Of a stretch of DNA of 64,000 nucleotides, positions 21,861-32,115 are shown piece by piece. The DNA comes from Cornus controversa (lineage: Eukaryota > Streptophyta > Magnoliopsida > Cornales > Cornaceae), in contig CM048853.1 in the NCBI GenBank assembly GCA_026545225.1, positions 43,850,755 through 43,914,754 of the forward strand, read 5' to 3'. A model generated the notes under the pieces. The model ran no database searches. It was not told the DNA's origin and saw nothing but the letters and a program-made list of their open reading frames with translations. Each line of letters opens with the position of its first letter. The first letter of the stretch is position 1. Position numbers and translations under genes: made by a program.

Positions 21861-22132
21861 GTTTGTTTACCTCTCTGTTCCGATTTAGATTCTCTGTTAT
21901 CATTCAAATGCTGCTAGGATTTGCAGATTGTGCTGCTTCTCAATTTGTACGTTATGACATGCTGGAACATCTCATGAAAAATTAATTGCTCCTTTTGTGT
22001 TATATACATAATACTTTTTAAGTTCCTCTTGGGGTGGAGCATTTTAGGAAATGGAAGCCATTACTTCAAATGGTATTTACCAGGAAAAAGAATTTTCTTC
22101 CAATTAATCCTAAAATAAATTGCGTATCATCA

Positions 22133-22385
22133 ACAGTGGAAATGGCTTCCAAAACTTTTATGACTTTATCGATGATGATTCTGTTCTTTCAAATACTATG
22201 TAGAACTCATTGGACCTTCCAATTTACATGATCAGAGAAAATGTACACTTAGTATTCTGAAGCACAGTATACTGTGTCGTTGATGAGGCAATGACTGGGA
22301 ATCACTATTCAATCTGCAAACATGAACACGGCATCAAATTTGGAGGCATAGCAAATTTAATTCATTTTCAGTCATCATTCTTTTC
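22133..22385 (+). other. Unidentified coding-like block, copy A
   Basis: Reads as FYDFIDDDSVLSNTM, then LDLPIYMIRENVHLVF and VVDEAMTGNHYSICKHEHGI, with stops. It aligns along its whole length with 24505-24765 in unit B. I do not recognise the family. It is probably a relic exon carried in the duplicated unit. Confidence 0.4.
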
Positions 22386-22529
22386 ATTGAGCCATGACAT
22401 CATATTGTTAGCTATAATTACCCATTGTGGGGTCCTACAAATAATATTCTTAACCTTCATTTAAATTGATACTTCATCTTATCAAGACATCGTAAACTTG
22501 GAGTGACAGAAGCTCATTGCGTAGATTCA

Positions 22530-23413
22530 TTATCTAAATACTGGACCAGGGATTTAATTGGAAGCGCTCTCGACAGAAAGTCAATGCCCTATGTTGTTGC
22601 AGGGATAGGAACAGTGAGTTTTTGGCGCAGGGAAGACAAAAGGTTGGTTTATTATAGATATATATATATATATTATATTTTATTGTTTCCTATCTTGCTG
22701 AGCCTTTGTTTTGCTTACATGTAGGTGTATTCTGTGGAACCAGCTGAAAGTGCCGTTCTAAATGGAGGAAAGCCTGGTGAGTCACATTGTCTTACATGCT
22801 TTATTCACTTTTTCTTTTTGGCTGCTGTTGTACGATTAATTGTGTAGTTTGATTATCATTGGGTTACACAACACAGTTGTATCTTGGTACTTGGCATATG
22901 CTTTTAGGTTTACACTGTACCAAAATATCATCCGTCATAAAGCATGTTATGGGAAGCATTACATTAACATATCTTGTAATACAACCATTGAAAGAGAGAA
23001 TAAAATAAGATAAGAGATTAAGCCCCCATATACCTTCGTAGAATGTCCAATGTCATTAGCTTTTTGCAAGGAGTGCTCTGTTAAGTTTTTTGGTGTTAAT
23101 TCTTTGTTTTTCTGATAGTAACAGACACACCCATAACATGTTTCTTTCTTTTGTTAGGATTTTGTAACTACGATGAAATTTCAGGTAGTTTCAGACTAAG
23201 TGGAACTTTCATTGACCTGTTTTGTTTTGTTCATCTTTTTCTTCTTAATTCCAATTTTCTCTTCGATCTTTTGAGAAGAGAAACATCTTCACTTATTATT
23301 CTTTCATCATTGAATACTTTGCATAAGTTCATGTAATAGGCCCACTTAAGGTACAAGGAATTCGTGCTGGCATCATCCCTGCTTTTGGATGTCAACATTC
23401 TTGATGAAATCAA
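22530..23413 (+). pseudogene. Cysteine synthase (OAS-TL) exons, copy B
   Basis: Exon remnants at about 22530-22645 contain YVVAGIGTV, matching the GIGTGGT phosphate-binding region, preceded in another frame by TGPGI. 22725-22776 encodes VYSVEPAESAVLNGGKPG, with an acceptor and a gtgagt donor, and is better preserved than copy A. 23341-23413 encodes PLKVQGIRAGIIPA and then a frameshift before the LDVNILDEI text. The family reaction is O-acetylserine plus sulfide to cysteine; this copy cannot make protein because of frameshifts and missing exons. Comparison with copy A shows which lesions came after the duplication: the TAA in A is a sense GAA codon (Glu) here. Confidence 0.78.
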
Positions 23414-24109
23414 GTAAGCCTCAAAATCTTATTATTGGGCATTTAGTTTTGAATTGACATGTGGGATCTTTTGCTCATGCAATTGTTATCCTTTTGAAGT
23501 AAAATATTAAAAGAAAAATGAGAACACATCATAAAAGTTAGTGCCAGTACAAAGCTCTTCATTCGATCTACAATGTATTTCATTATATCGCCATCTTTAA
23601 GTCATTGAAAGTTCTCTGCATATGGTGGTTGCATTTCCATTTTCTTTTTCTTGGCTACTAAGCATTGATAATTTTGAAGTGTGTATTCACAACATGTGCG
23701 GATATAAACACTGTCATAAAGTTGTTTTGGTCCTAGGGTGATTCTTCTTTTGAGAGAAGGGGTAAAAATATGAAAAGGGAAAAGAGAATGGCATACTGTA
23801 TCCTTTACTCTTCCCTCATAATATATATTTTGATATAGGAGTAAAATTTTTCCTTCAATAAATAACAAAATAGAACAGTTGCAGTAACTGAGAAATCTCA
23901 TTAAGGAGTGCACTTTTCAAGGACCTTAAATTTCATGTGTTGATGTGCATTTTTAACCTCTTAGAATACTACTAAATAAATAGCAAAGCAACTATTTTGT
24001 TACTGTAAAATTTATTTTCTTTGACATTAAGCATATCCTTTTTATCCAGTCATGTTCAGAAATAGTTTGAATCTTTTTGCTTGCTAATCTCATATGATGG
24101 TATGTGTGT

Positions 24110-24218
24110 TCTTCTGACTGCCAGAGAAAGCTAAAGAACTCGCCAATATATATATGTCTTGCGAATACAACATTTGTAGGAATGAAACCAAAAATTGATG
24201 TGGACACCCATATCTAAG
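24110..24218 (+). pseudogene. Shikimate dehydrogenase exon, copy B (internally deleted)
   Basis: Contains the start (AKELANI-like) and the end (VGMKPKIDVDTHI) of the exon seen at 21700-21860, with about 60 bp of the middle replaced by a short TA stretch. The downstream donor aag/gtttggct is kept. The Pro codon that is part of the TAA break in copy A is intact here. Confidence 0.65.
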
Positions 24219-24504
24219 GTTTGGCTCCCTCTCTTTTTCTATTTAGATACTCTGTTATCATTCAAATGCTGCTAGGATCTGCAGATTGTGTAACTTCTCA
24301 ATTTGTTATGACATGCTTGAACTTCTCATGAAAAATTAAATGCTCCATTTGTGTTATATACATAATACTTTTTAAGTTCCTCTTGAGGTGGACCATTATA
24401 GGAAATGGAAACTATTATTGAGAATGATATTTACCAGGAAACAATAAAATAAAATAAAATAAAATCTTCCATTTAATCCTAAAAGAAATTCCATAGCATC
24501 AACA

Positions 24505-24765
24505 GTGGAAATGGCTTCCAAATTATTTTATGGCTTTATTGATGATGATTTTGTTCTTTCAAATACTATACAGAAGATATTGGACCTTCCAATTCACATG
24601 GTCACGAAAAACGCTCCCTTAGCATTCTGTAGCACAGTATCCTATGTCATTGATGAGGTTATGATGGGGAATCACTCTGCAATCTGCAAACATGAACACA
24701 CCATCGAATTTGGAGGCATAGAAACTTTACTTCATGTTCAGTCCTTTCATTATTCTTTTCATTGA
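24505..24765 (+). other. Unidentified coding-like block, copy B
   Basis: Open for 86 codons from a GTG-like upstream codon: MASKLFYGFIDDDFVLSNTI, then ILDLPIHMVTKNAPLAFCST, VSYVIDEVMMGNH and CKHEHTIEFGGIETLLHVQ. The same block with stops lies in unit A. The open frame in this copy suggests it is closer to the parental exon. Family not recognised. Confidence 0.4.
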
Positions 24766-24849
24766 GCCGTGAAAATCAAATTGTTGGTTGTAATTACCCA
24801 TTGTCGAATCCTGGAAATAACATCCTCAACCTTCATTTAAATTGATACT

Positions 24850-25460
24850 AAAATTTTCTCCTCTTCCCCCCAAAAGCATAAATATGATTTCATATTATTA
24901 AGAAATCTCAAATTCAATCTTGACACGTACAATACAAATCAGTTGAATTTTTTTAAACATTTGGGAATAAACTACCTCAAATACCAATAAATCCAGTACT
25001 GCAAATGAGGATTTCATATACCTATTTTTCTCCTCCTGTCCCACCTTCTACTCCCTGCCAACAAAAAAAGGAAAAGAAAAATAAAATAAGTCAACTGCCT
25101 TTGGCAAGAAGATTAGTGGACGACTGGACGTGTATGACTGATTGTTCATGTTATAATGTAAAATGAATTTGGAAAGTGTTACATTTCTCAACCAGTGAAG
25201 TCTAAATGGATTGTTGTAGTGGCGATGCAAATACGCTTAATTCACACATGGGTTCTTGTTCAATTATAGAATTTTGTCTTGAAATTTTTGACAGGATTGT
25301 GGATTGCCAATTGTTCTGTTCAACCGTAGTGTCTGAGAGATTAACCTTTTACATGATGGTTTAACTCATCAAATTTGCCATCAAAATTTACTGACCACCC
25401 AAGACATTGACTGATAACTATTAGCTGATTAAGTTGACAACTTTCATCATACTCTTTGGC
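24850..25460. other. Spacer after unit B
   Basis: No clear coding signal. The sequence may be former intron of the shikimate dehydrogenase relic, because its next exon starts at 25463. Confidence 0.35.
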
Positions 25461-25462
25461 AG

Positions 25463-25780
25463 AAAGAGTCGTTACTCAGTTTTTGATGCCATCTACAAAA
25501 CCAAAATGAACCAGACTCTTGCAAGAAGCACAAGAGTAAGCCAATGTTGCTTTGCGGACAGAGATGTTCATTAAGAAAACATTTGTACATTTTGAAAGGC
25601 TCAGTGACTTTTCTTGTAATTAAGATGAAGCCTACAGGCTGTTTAATGTACGAGTTCTTTAATTTTGGTACTTCAGTCTTTATTTCTCATGGTCATTGTT
25701 TCATTTCCCTACTGCAGCACCAAAAGCACTAACTGGGAGAACTCTGGCAAGAGACACATAAGAAGGAACTACTTGGTTGA
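25463..25780 (+). pseudogene. Shikimate dehydrogenase 3' exons
   Basis: After an acceptor (tttggcag) the frame reads SRYSVFDAIYKTKMNQTLAR to a donor at 25536, matching 'HYS.VFDA.Y.PK.T.LLREA'. About 25547-25605 reads EMFIKKTFVHFERLSDF, matching 'EMFI.QA..Q(F/Y)ERFTG'. After a further acceptor near 25716, APKAL matches 'LPAPKELF'. These are the last pieces of the DHQ-SDH gene whose earlier exon is duplicated in units A and B. The parental order was therefore NLR, cysteine synthase, shikimate dehydrogenase, all plus strand. Several substitutions at conserved sites indicate decay. Confidence 0.62.
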
Positions 25781-26202
25781 TCTCTCTTTGCAGCTTGATG
25801 GATGTTTATGCATTACAGCTAATTCATTTCAATTTATGAGTTTTGTCATTTAGATGTTCATCATTTATGAATGAACCTAAAGATGAATCCTTTATTTAAA
25901 TCATATTTAGAGTCTCAGTGCACGGCCGCAAGTAGGAACCCTGATAGCATATTTCTGCCCAACTGCTATAGATTTATCAAATGTAGGCATACAGCTGATT
26001 ATGTATGCATCATTCATAGAGTTATCAAGCTTTAAGGATACCTTCAGAAATCCCCAATTCTATACAAAGTCACTTACTGGTAGGAGAATTTTCCACATTC
26101 TGCATAGAAGGAAGTTTGAGTCTAACCACTTCCACAATCTCTTTGGAGGGACTTAACAACCTTGAATTCGTTTGTGTATAATCTGCTATTCTTTTTCTTC
26201 CA

Positions 26203-26206
<4 letters not shown>
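25781..26206. other. Spacer
   Basis: No gene or repeat recognised between the shikimate dehydrogenase relic and the (TA)n tract at 26207. Confidence 0.35.
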
Positions 26207-26256
<50 letters not shown>

Positions 26257-26476
26257 AATGCTAAACGTTACAATTTTATTTCACAAATTTTAACTCAAAT
26301 CTTTGTGGCAGGTGATAGTACTATAAAGACTCCGTGTATGGGGGGAATCCCACCAATAATAACTTATCATTTAATTTTATCTCCTAAAATAATGGACTAT
26401 ATCACTTACCACATAGATTCGAGTTAAAATTTGTGATATTTATTCGAGATGTGTAGCATTGCTCTATATATATATA
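26207..26476. mobile_element. Short miniature element embedded in (TA)n
   Basis: The core at 26253-26464 starts GAGAAATGCTAAACGTTAC and ends with the complementary GTAGCATTGCTC. Inner TIR parts match further (CACAAATTTTAACTC against GAGTTAAAATTTGTG). Both ends lie directly against (TA)n: 26207-26252 on the left, 26465-26480 on the right. It is non-coding, about 212 bp. The target is either TA or an 8-bp piece of the TA tract. Confidence 0.78.
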
Positions 26477-27680
26477 TAATGGCTGCAAAAGCTAATCGAT
26501 TAAGAATAGAAAGGAAAGATTTGCCTTAGACAACACCATCCAATTTATAATATCTGACCACTAGTAATATGACTATTGAATAGCACCCTTGGCCATTGAA
26601 TGTAAAATGGCAGTCAAAGAATAAATGATTCCTATCTTCCACATTTTCTCTACAGAACATACAATACTCCTAACACAGCAAATCCCATTTTCATCATTCT
26701 GGCTTGAATATGCAATCTATCTTGAATGACCAACCAAAAAAAGAAGGTAACCAAACTAAATCATCTTCTACTGCTAAATGAATCTCTGAGAAGAGGTTTT
26801 TATAAGTTCCTGAAAATTTTCACATAATGATGTTGGCCGGTTCCAATTACCTTCTCTAAGAACATCAGCTACTTTGGCTATTTTCTTCATTCTTGATTCT
26901 TCAATAATTTGTTCTCCCATGGTTTCATAATATGAAATTCATATATAGGTCCATTTGGCATCCAAAAGTCGTACCACAGAGAAACGTTCTTACTGTCTTC
27001 AATGATGAATTTCATATCTTGCTTAACTTTCGCTCTTTAATTTCATTAGGTTTTTCCAAGGCCTTGTGCACTGATAAAGGACGTTTGATATGCCAGAAAT
27101 TCCTTCCCTCCATAAGGTTATCTCTAACCCAATTTACCCAAAGTGAACCTGATTTAGGATGCACAATACGCCAAATTATATGCTTAACCACGGCTGCTTG
27201 ATTCCAGTTTTGAATATCTTTGATCCCCAATCCCCCTCTTCTTTGGTAACACAAATCTGATTACAAGACACTTTAGCACCAGAGGAATTTTCTCACAATT
27301 TCAGTAATTCTATTGATAATCTTCTTAGGCAGAATAAACACAGAGGCCCAAAAGACTTGATCTGAGAAGAGCATTGAAAATATCAGTTGAATCCTACCAA
27401 CAAATGACATAAATCTGTTGCTCCAAGACCAAATTCTAGCAGTAATTTTATGCAACAAATCATTGCAATCTTGATCCATAAGCCTACCAGAATGATCTCA
27501 GAAAAAACAGTTTCTTCAACAACAACACAAAACAGAGAGCTTTTGGATGGATTAGGACTTGGACCAGATAGATGACTAAAGGAACGAATAGAATCCATTA
27601 AAATCTGGACTGATTTAGGATCACCATTTGAAAAGAGAAGTAAATCATCAGCAAAAAATAAGTCAGAGATTTACGCTTAA

Positions 27681-28730
27681 CACTACAAGATTTTTTCATA
27701 TCACCGGTGCTTTAAACCGCCGGAAAATGCCTTCAAAATCGCCGGAAAAAATTTCACCGGCGATTAAAAAAGCTGCAGGAAAATGTCCTGCCGGTAGAGA
27801 ATTACCGGTAGTTTTTTTGCACCCGCCAGAATTAAGTTTTTACCGACAGGTTTTTATGAATCGCCAGTAAATCACTGAAAATGTTGCTTTTATCGGCAGT
27901 TAACTAAAACTGCCGATAAAAGTTGATTTTTTTTTTTTTTTCTTTTTCAGATCAGGTTATGCTAGCAGTTTTTTTTTTTTTTTTTCAAATCAGCTTTTGT
28001 GGATTTCATAAAAAGGACTTTGAAATTACGATGGTTGGTGGGCTAAGACGATGGGTTTGACCCACCAAACTATTCTTTGGACTAGAATTTCTATGTCTAC
28101 ATTTGCCTATCAAATTGACTTTGGAATGTGAACGCAAAATGCTTTTTGTTTTGCAATGTCTATTTTTCTTGTATATCTATACATATGAAAATGTTTATAC
28201 AATCAGTAGTTGAAATTTAAAAATACATATTATAAACAAAGAAATTAGAACAAATAAGTCACATTGAACTCAAACATGGGCAACTCCAGATTTATCGAGG
28301 ATGAAGATCCTCAAGGGCAATGGTTGTAGTTACACTTATCACGAGGCCACCAATCAATATATTTGAAGCCCTGCTGAAAGCCTCATTGAAAAACAGCCTG
28401 GTTTGAAACTCTGACACAAATGGGAACCAGGCAAGGATGACCACAGGTACAAAGATGGTCATCCCGATCATGTACTCGTACCCTCTTGCTAGAGCTCTGA
28501 CAGACCCCTACATTCCCAGGCCTTTCACCACTGGCCTGCATGCTTATAATCCACCCGCCTGTGCAACATATATTTTGAGAGTTGAGAAGAGTAAGAGATA
28601 TCAACAAGTGGTTATAGTGTGAATTAGAAAGGCATAAAAGAAGCTCTTACATCAATGAGCCTAAGAATGTGTTCCCAGTTCGAACAACAAAGCAGATCGC
28701 ACTCATATTCTAGTTAAATATGTTGTAGTG
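27681..28730 (-). mobile_element. Non-autonomous CACTA element with captured gene exon
   Basis: It begins CACTACAAGA and ends TGTTGTAGTG, the complementary CACTACAAC, and is flanked by a 3-bp TAA duplication (27678-27680 and 28731-28733). This is exactly the CACTA (En/Spm-like) signature. The left 230 bp are rich in subterminal motifs such as CCGGCGATT, CGCCGGAAAA and ATCGGCAGTT. There is no transposase. The interior carries a callose-synthase exon on the minus strand. It is inserted in the LINE relic between the EFKFH text and the FADD box, so it is younger than that LINE. Confidence 0.92.
28292..28558 (-). pseudogene. Captured C-terminal exon of a callose synthase (GSL/CalS)
   Basis: On the minus strand, after a splice acceptor (gttgcacag, 28559-28567), an 89-codon frame reads VVKGLGM, a stop, GSVRALARGYEYMIGMTIFV, PVVILAWFPFVSEFQTRLFF and NEAFSRA. 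It then diverges to a TAA at 28292. The segment SVRALARGYE...F.P...L.WFPFVSEFQTR..FN.AFSR is the conserved C-terminus of plant callose synthases, 1,3-beta-glucan synthases of family GT48 with many membrane spans. Two TAG/TAA stops at codons 5 and 17 show it is not a working exon. It lies wholly inside the CACTA element, so it is a transduplicated fragment. The parent paralogue was not determined. Confidence 0.82.
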
Positions 28731-29690
28731 TAAATGGAATTTAAACTCCCCATTTTAAGTGTTTTTGTTAAGAATTCTAGTCAAAATCTCCATACATCAG
28801 ACAAATAGAGAGGGTGACATCCACTTGAAAAATATCCTTCAAGACCCCATTTATACAAATTGAGAACATAGAAGTGGAAATACAAGAGATGATCCACTGA
28901 ATAATAGGTTGTAGGAATCAAAAAGCTTGAAGAACAACAATTAGGAACTGCCAAGAGAGAGTGTCATAGGCTTTTTTAAGATCAACTTTAAGAGACACTC
29001 TAAGTATAGGAATCAAAGTAACAATTGTGGCATTGACTTCTCTAAGTAAGTTTCCAGACGAAAAGAAAGATTTTATAGCTTTGGTTACCTCTTCACCAGT
29101 GATGTGTCATGTTCTTCGAAAAAAAAAAAACAGAATTGAAGCCATCTGCCCAGGAGCACTGTAATCTTTGTGTGAGAACATAGTGTTTCTTATCTCATCA
29201 TCAATAATAAATCTAGCCATAGTCTGTTTCTAATCTGGTGTACGAATATCGGAAACATACTGCTCAAGATTTTCAAAAATCCTACTAAAAGAAGTAGGAG
29301 GAACACTGAGAAGATCTTGAATTTTTTATAAAAAAAATCTACTTCAAGCCTTTCTCCAATTTCTCTGCATATGGATTGAATAGCATTGTGAGCTCTCCTT
29401 TGCCTTATAATCTTATGGAAATAGCTAGTATTTTGATATCCTAGCTTTAACAATTTAATCCTAGATCTTTGTTTGGTGAGGCTTTCTTCTGCTGCAATAA
29501 TTTTCTGAAACTGATGAAAGCAATTCTTCTCCAACTTTTGGAGATTAGGATCAAAAGGGTTGTCATTAAGTCTTTTTGGGCTTTCACAAGTTCATTTCTA
29601 CCCTCAGAATGTGACAAGAGGCCTGTGGATGGTGGTGATGTAGAAGAAAAAATGGTAATCTTTGTCTTCATATTAAGCTGGATTTATTTT

Positions 29691-30520
29691 CTCTGTCTAT
29701 CATACTTGAACATATAAACATTGGGTGTGGTGGTAGCAATGCCTTTTTTTTTATTATTTTCTGATGTTTATCACCTTTAATATATGAGGTCTCTCTCGCG
29801 ACACTTGCAATGAGTGATCTTCCAAAAATAATAATGCACAAATTCCAACATCGTTTAACCAATAGTAAAGTGATATCACTCTAGAAAAAAGCTCAAAATA
29901 CCATAAAATAAAATTATATGAGACTGTTAAAAAAAAAAAGTTTCATTAGATTTCAATGAACTATTATCAACTTTGAAATGTTATCACAATCTGCGAATGT
30001 TGTTGAGTTTCTTGTTTTTTATTGTTGTCGGTTGCCCTTTAATAATTTTGGAGAATTTCAAATTCAAATTTTCATGGGAAGTACAATTAATTTGAAAATT
30101 AAGCTATTTAAATAGAGTGATTAGAAATTTAAAAGAAGATAAAGTAGTAAGAATATATATATATATATAAGTGAAATAAGTTCAAAAGAACGAAAAAACA
30201 CAAGAAAAAAAATGTTGTAGTTAAAGTAGAATAATACCCACCAAGAAATATAATTGGACCTTTTTTGTATGAGCCTCATGTAACTGCCTAAGTTGCCTAT
30301 GTATTGAGTGGGTTCTGCCTGGGGCATCCGAGATTGACCCTATTAAAATTCGATCAGAAAGCTAAAGAGTTTGAAAATTGGTAAAAAACCCTTTTTTTTT
30401 TTTTTTTATTCTTTCGTCTTCAAAGAAGGAAATGTATTAATAAAACAGTATAACCGCATCCCTTAACTAAAGAAATTATAACTAGAGTAGAGTTGTATCT
30501 CAGTGGTGCTTCTTCGTCTT
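29691..30520. other. Spacer
   Basis: AT-rich. Holds a (TA)n at about 30155-30168 and T-runs. No gene recognised. Confidence 0.35.
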
Positions 30521-30523
30521 TTA

Positions 30524-30972
30524 GGCTATGTTTGGTGGAGTGAAAAAGAAAAGAAAGGATAACATTATTAATGAGAGAGAAGAAAAGAAAGGAAAGAAAA
30601 TGATAGTGTTAAACTTTATTGTGTTTGGTTGATTAGTAAAGGAAAAGATAGTTAACATGTTTGGGAAAAGAAAGGAAAAGAAACAATTTAAAAAATTTAC
30701 CATTATATCCCTTTATATTTAAAAGAATTTTTTTTAGCTTTTATCAAAATAAGGGCAATGTTGGTATTAACAAAATTTCATTAAAAAATATAGTCTTTCC
30801 TTCCATTTCTTCCCATTTTTGAAAGGATAACAAAAGCTACTATTCATCCTTAATTTATCCCTCCAAATCCTTCCATTTCCTTTCCTTTCCATTAAAAATT
30901 GCATATCAAACACACAAAACTTAGTCCCTCCGTCACCTTTCTTTTCCTTCTGTTTTTTTCTTACCAAACTGA
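30524..30972. mobile_element. Miniature element (CTATGTTTGGT type)
   Basis: It begins GGCTATGTTTGGTGGAG and ends ACCAAACTGA. A purine-rich left half ('gaaaagaaaggaa') mirrors a pyrimidine-rich right half ('tttcctttcctttcc'). CTTTTA lies on both sides (30518-30523 and 30973-30978) and is a candidate target duplication. Non-coding. Confidence 0.6.
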
Positions 30973-31129
30973 CTTTTAAAGTAAGACGTGTGAGTAACTT
31001 GCCAGAAAAAAAAAATGATAATAATATATACTTTGATGAAAGGTGTTAGTGAATATCTTCGTTAACTTTTCTTTAACTTTACTAATGTATTCTTAGATTT
31101 GAGGTACTATACAATATTTAAATTAAACA

Positions 31130-31345
31130 AAAAATATTTGCATTCCTAATACTCTCCCTCAAGTTGATGCACATGAAGCTCAACCACCTATTTGGGCATG
31201 AGCGTGTGAAATTGGTCAACCACTAAGGCCGTTGCAAAGATATCGGCAATGTCAAAACATGATATGTTTCTATCGTACCATCTTGAATTTTTATCCAAAT
31301 TATAACACTCAATTTCAATATGTTTGGTCATGATAAAACAAGGTT
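31130..31345 (-). pseudogene. Copia RNase H relic (separate older element)
   Basis: Minus-strand text reads KHIEIECYNLDKNSRWYDRN, DIADIFATALVVDQFHTLMP and VVELHVHQLEGEY, the C-terminal RNase H end of a Ty1-copia polyprotein. The LEGEY end overlaps a polypurine tract (TTGAGGGAGAG). It differs from the copia element at 31920-36142, so it is a second, older relic. Confidence 0.72.
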
Positions 31346-31914
31346 TGCGGTAGGAATGTAAATATTCTCTATTGTGCTTAAAACTGGGCACATAAAAGGA
31401 CATGAGATATAGTTAAATACGGTAATGAAGAAATGTCACCGGATTTAGTGAGACGAATTGAGTTACCATTTGCTAGGTGAATCGATCCAATGAGAACTTG
31501 GTATTAGTCTTGATGAAAGATGAATCAATGATACAAGGTGTGGCAGAAGAAGAATGAGTGATGCTATTGGAAAACTTACCAACCATGTTAGCTCTTGGTT
31601 AGGATAACTTATCGAGGGAAGGCTCATGAGTTGATTATTGTTAGAGAATTTAAACATTAAAGTTACATTCTTTCTAAGAGCTTAAGTTGTTAGATTAAAT
31701 GGTGGTTAACACGATATTAGAACAGACAAGGTCATGAGTTCAACCCTACACGTGAGGGACTTATTACAACACCCTCTCTAACAGCATATGAGTTAGAGAT
31801 ATAACCTCGAGTTTGCTCTTAACTGTAAGCATCATTTTTCTTGCTTCACTCCTTGTTTCATGGTTATCACCATCTAGAGAGTGGAGAAAAAATGGTGCCA
31901 TGATTATTAGAATG
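31346..31914. other. Spacer between copia relic and copia element
   Basis: No gene recognised. The sequence is the left flank of the copia insertion. Confidence 0.35.
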
Positions 31915-31919
31915 GTGTA

Positions 31920-32102
31920 AGTTGAATTAAAGAGAGGAAATGAGACAATACAAAGAGAAGAGAAGAGAATTGTATTGAATAGTGTGTTTTGTTTACAAGA
32001 GAGGTATCCTATTTATAGCCAAACTTGAGGGGAATGCTTCCATTTCTAACCAATGTGGGACTAACTACTAACATGTACATTATATATATATATACATTAA
32101 CA
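31920..32102 (-). repeat. Copia 3' LTR
   Basis: 183 bp. On the minus strand it begins TGTTAATGTATATATA and ends TTTAATTCAACT. It is almost identical to the LTR at 35961-36142, apart from an extra 'gagaa' and a shorter TA/CA run. The end is CT rather than the usual CA if the target duplication is placed as GTGTA. Confidence 0.93.
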
Positions 32103-32115
32103 GCCCCCCTCAAAC

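Larger units (their letters stand above)
19897..22472 (+). repeat. Tandem segmental duplication, unit A
   Basis: This unit is collinear with 22485-24847 over nearly its whole length. It begins in the last codons of NLR pseudogene 2 ('gacatcgtaaacttggagtg') and ends at 'cttcatttaaattgatac'. It contains exons of a cysteine synthase relic, a shikimate dehydrogenase exon and an unidentified coding-like block. It is longer than unit B mainly because of an extra miniature element at about 20344-20720. Confidence 0.85.
22485..24847 (+). repeat. Tandem segmental duplication, unit B
   Basis: This is the second copy of unit A. It starts with a 24-bp stub of the NLR 3' end ('agacatcgtaaacttggagtg') that is out of context here and so marks the breakpoint. 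It ends at 'cttcatttaaattgatac' near 24847. It carries the same order of cysteine synthase exons, shikimate dehydrogenase exon and unidentified block. Confidence 0.85.
26510..29690 (-). mobile_element. L1-type LINE relic, 5'-truncated, minus strand
   Basis: Reading the minus strand from 29690 down: a pre-RT segment (AAEESLTKQRSRIKLLKLGY, SYFHKIIRQRRAHNAIQ); reverse transcriptase blocks (DDEIRNTMFSHKDYSAPG, GEEVTKAIKSFFSSGNLLRE, KVDLKKAYDTLSWQFL, SMFSICING); after the inserted CACTA, FFADDLLLFSNGDPKSVQIL (the F/YADD catalytic box near 27640), RIWSWSNRFMSFVGRIQLI and GGLGIKDIQNWNQAAVVKHI; and a decayed zf-RVT region to about 26520. Several frameshifts and an internal deletion before KVDLKKAYD make it inactive. 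Open-frame pieces are 29190-29534, 27273-27479 and 27012-27254. No target duplication or poly(A) was identified. Confidence 0.87.
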
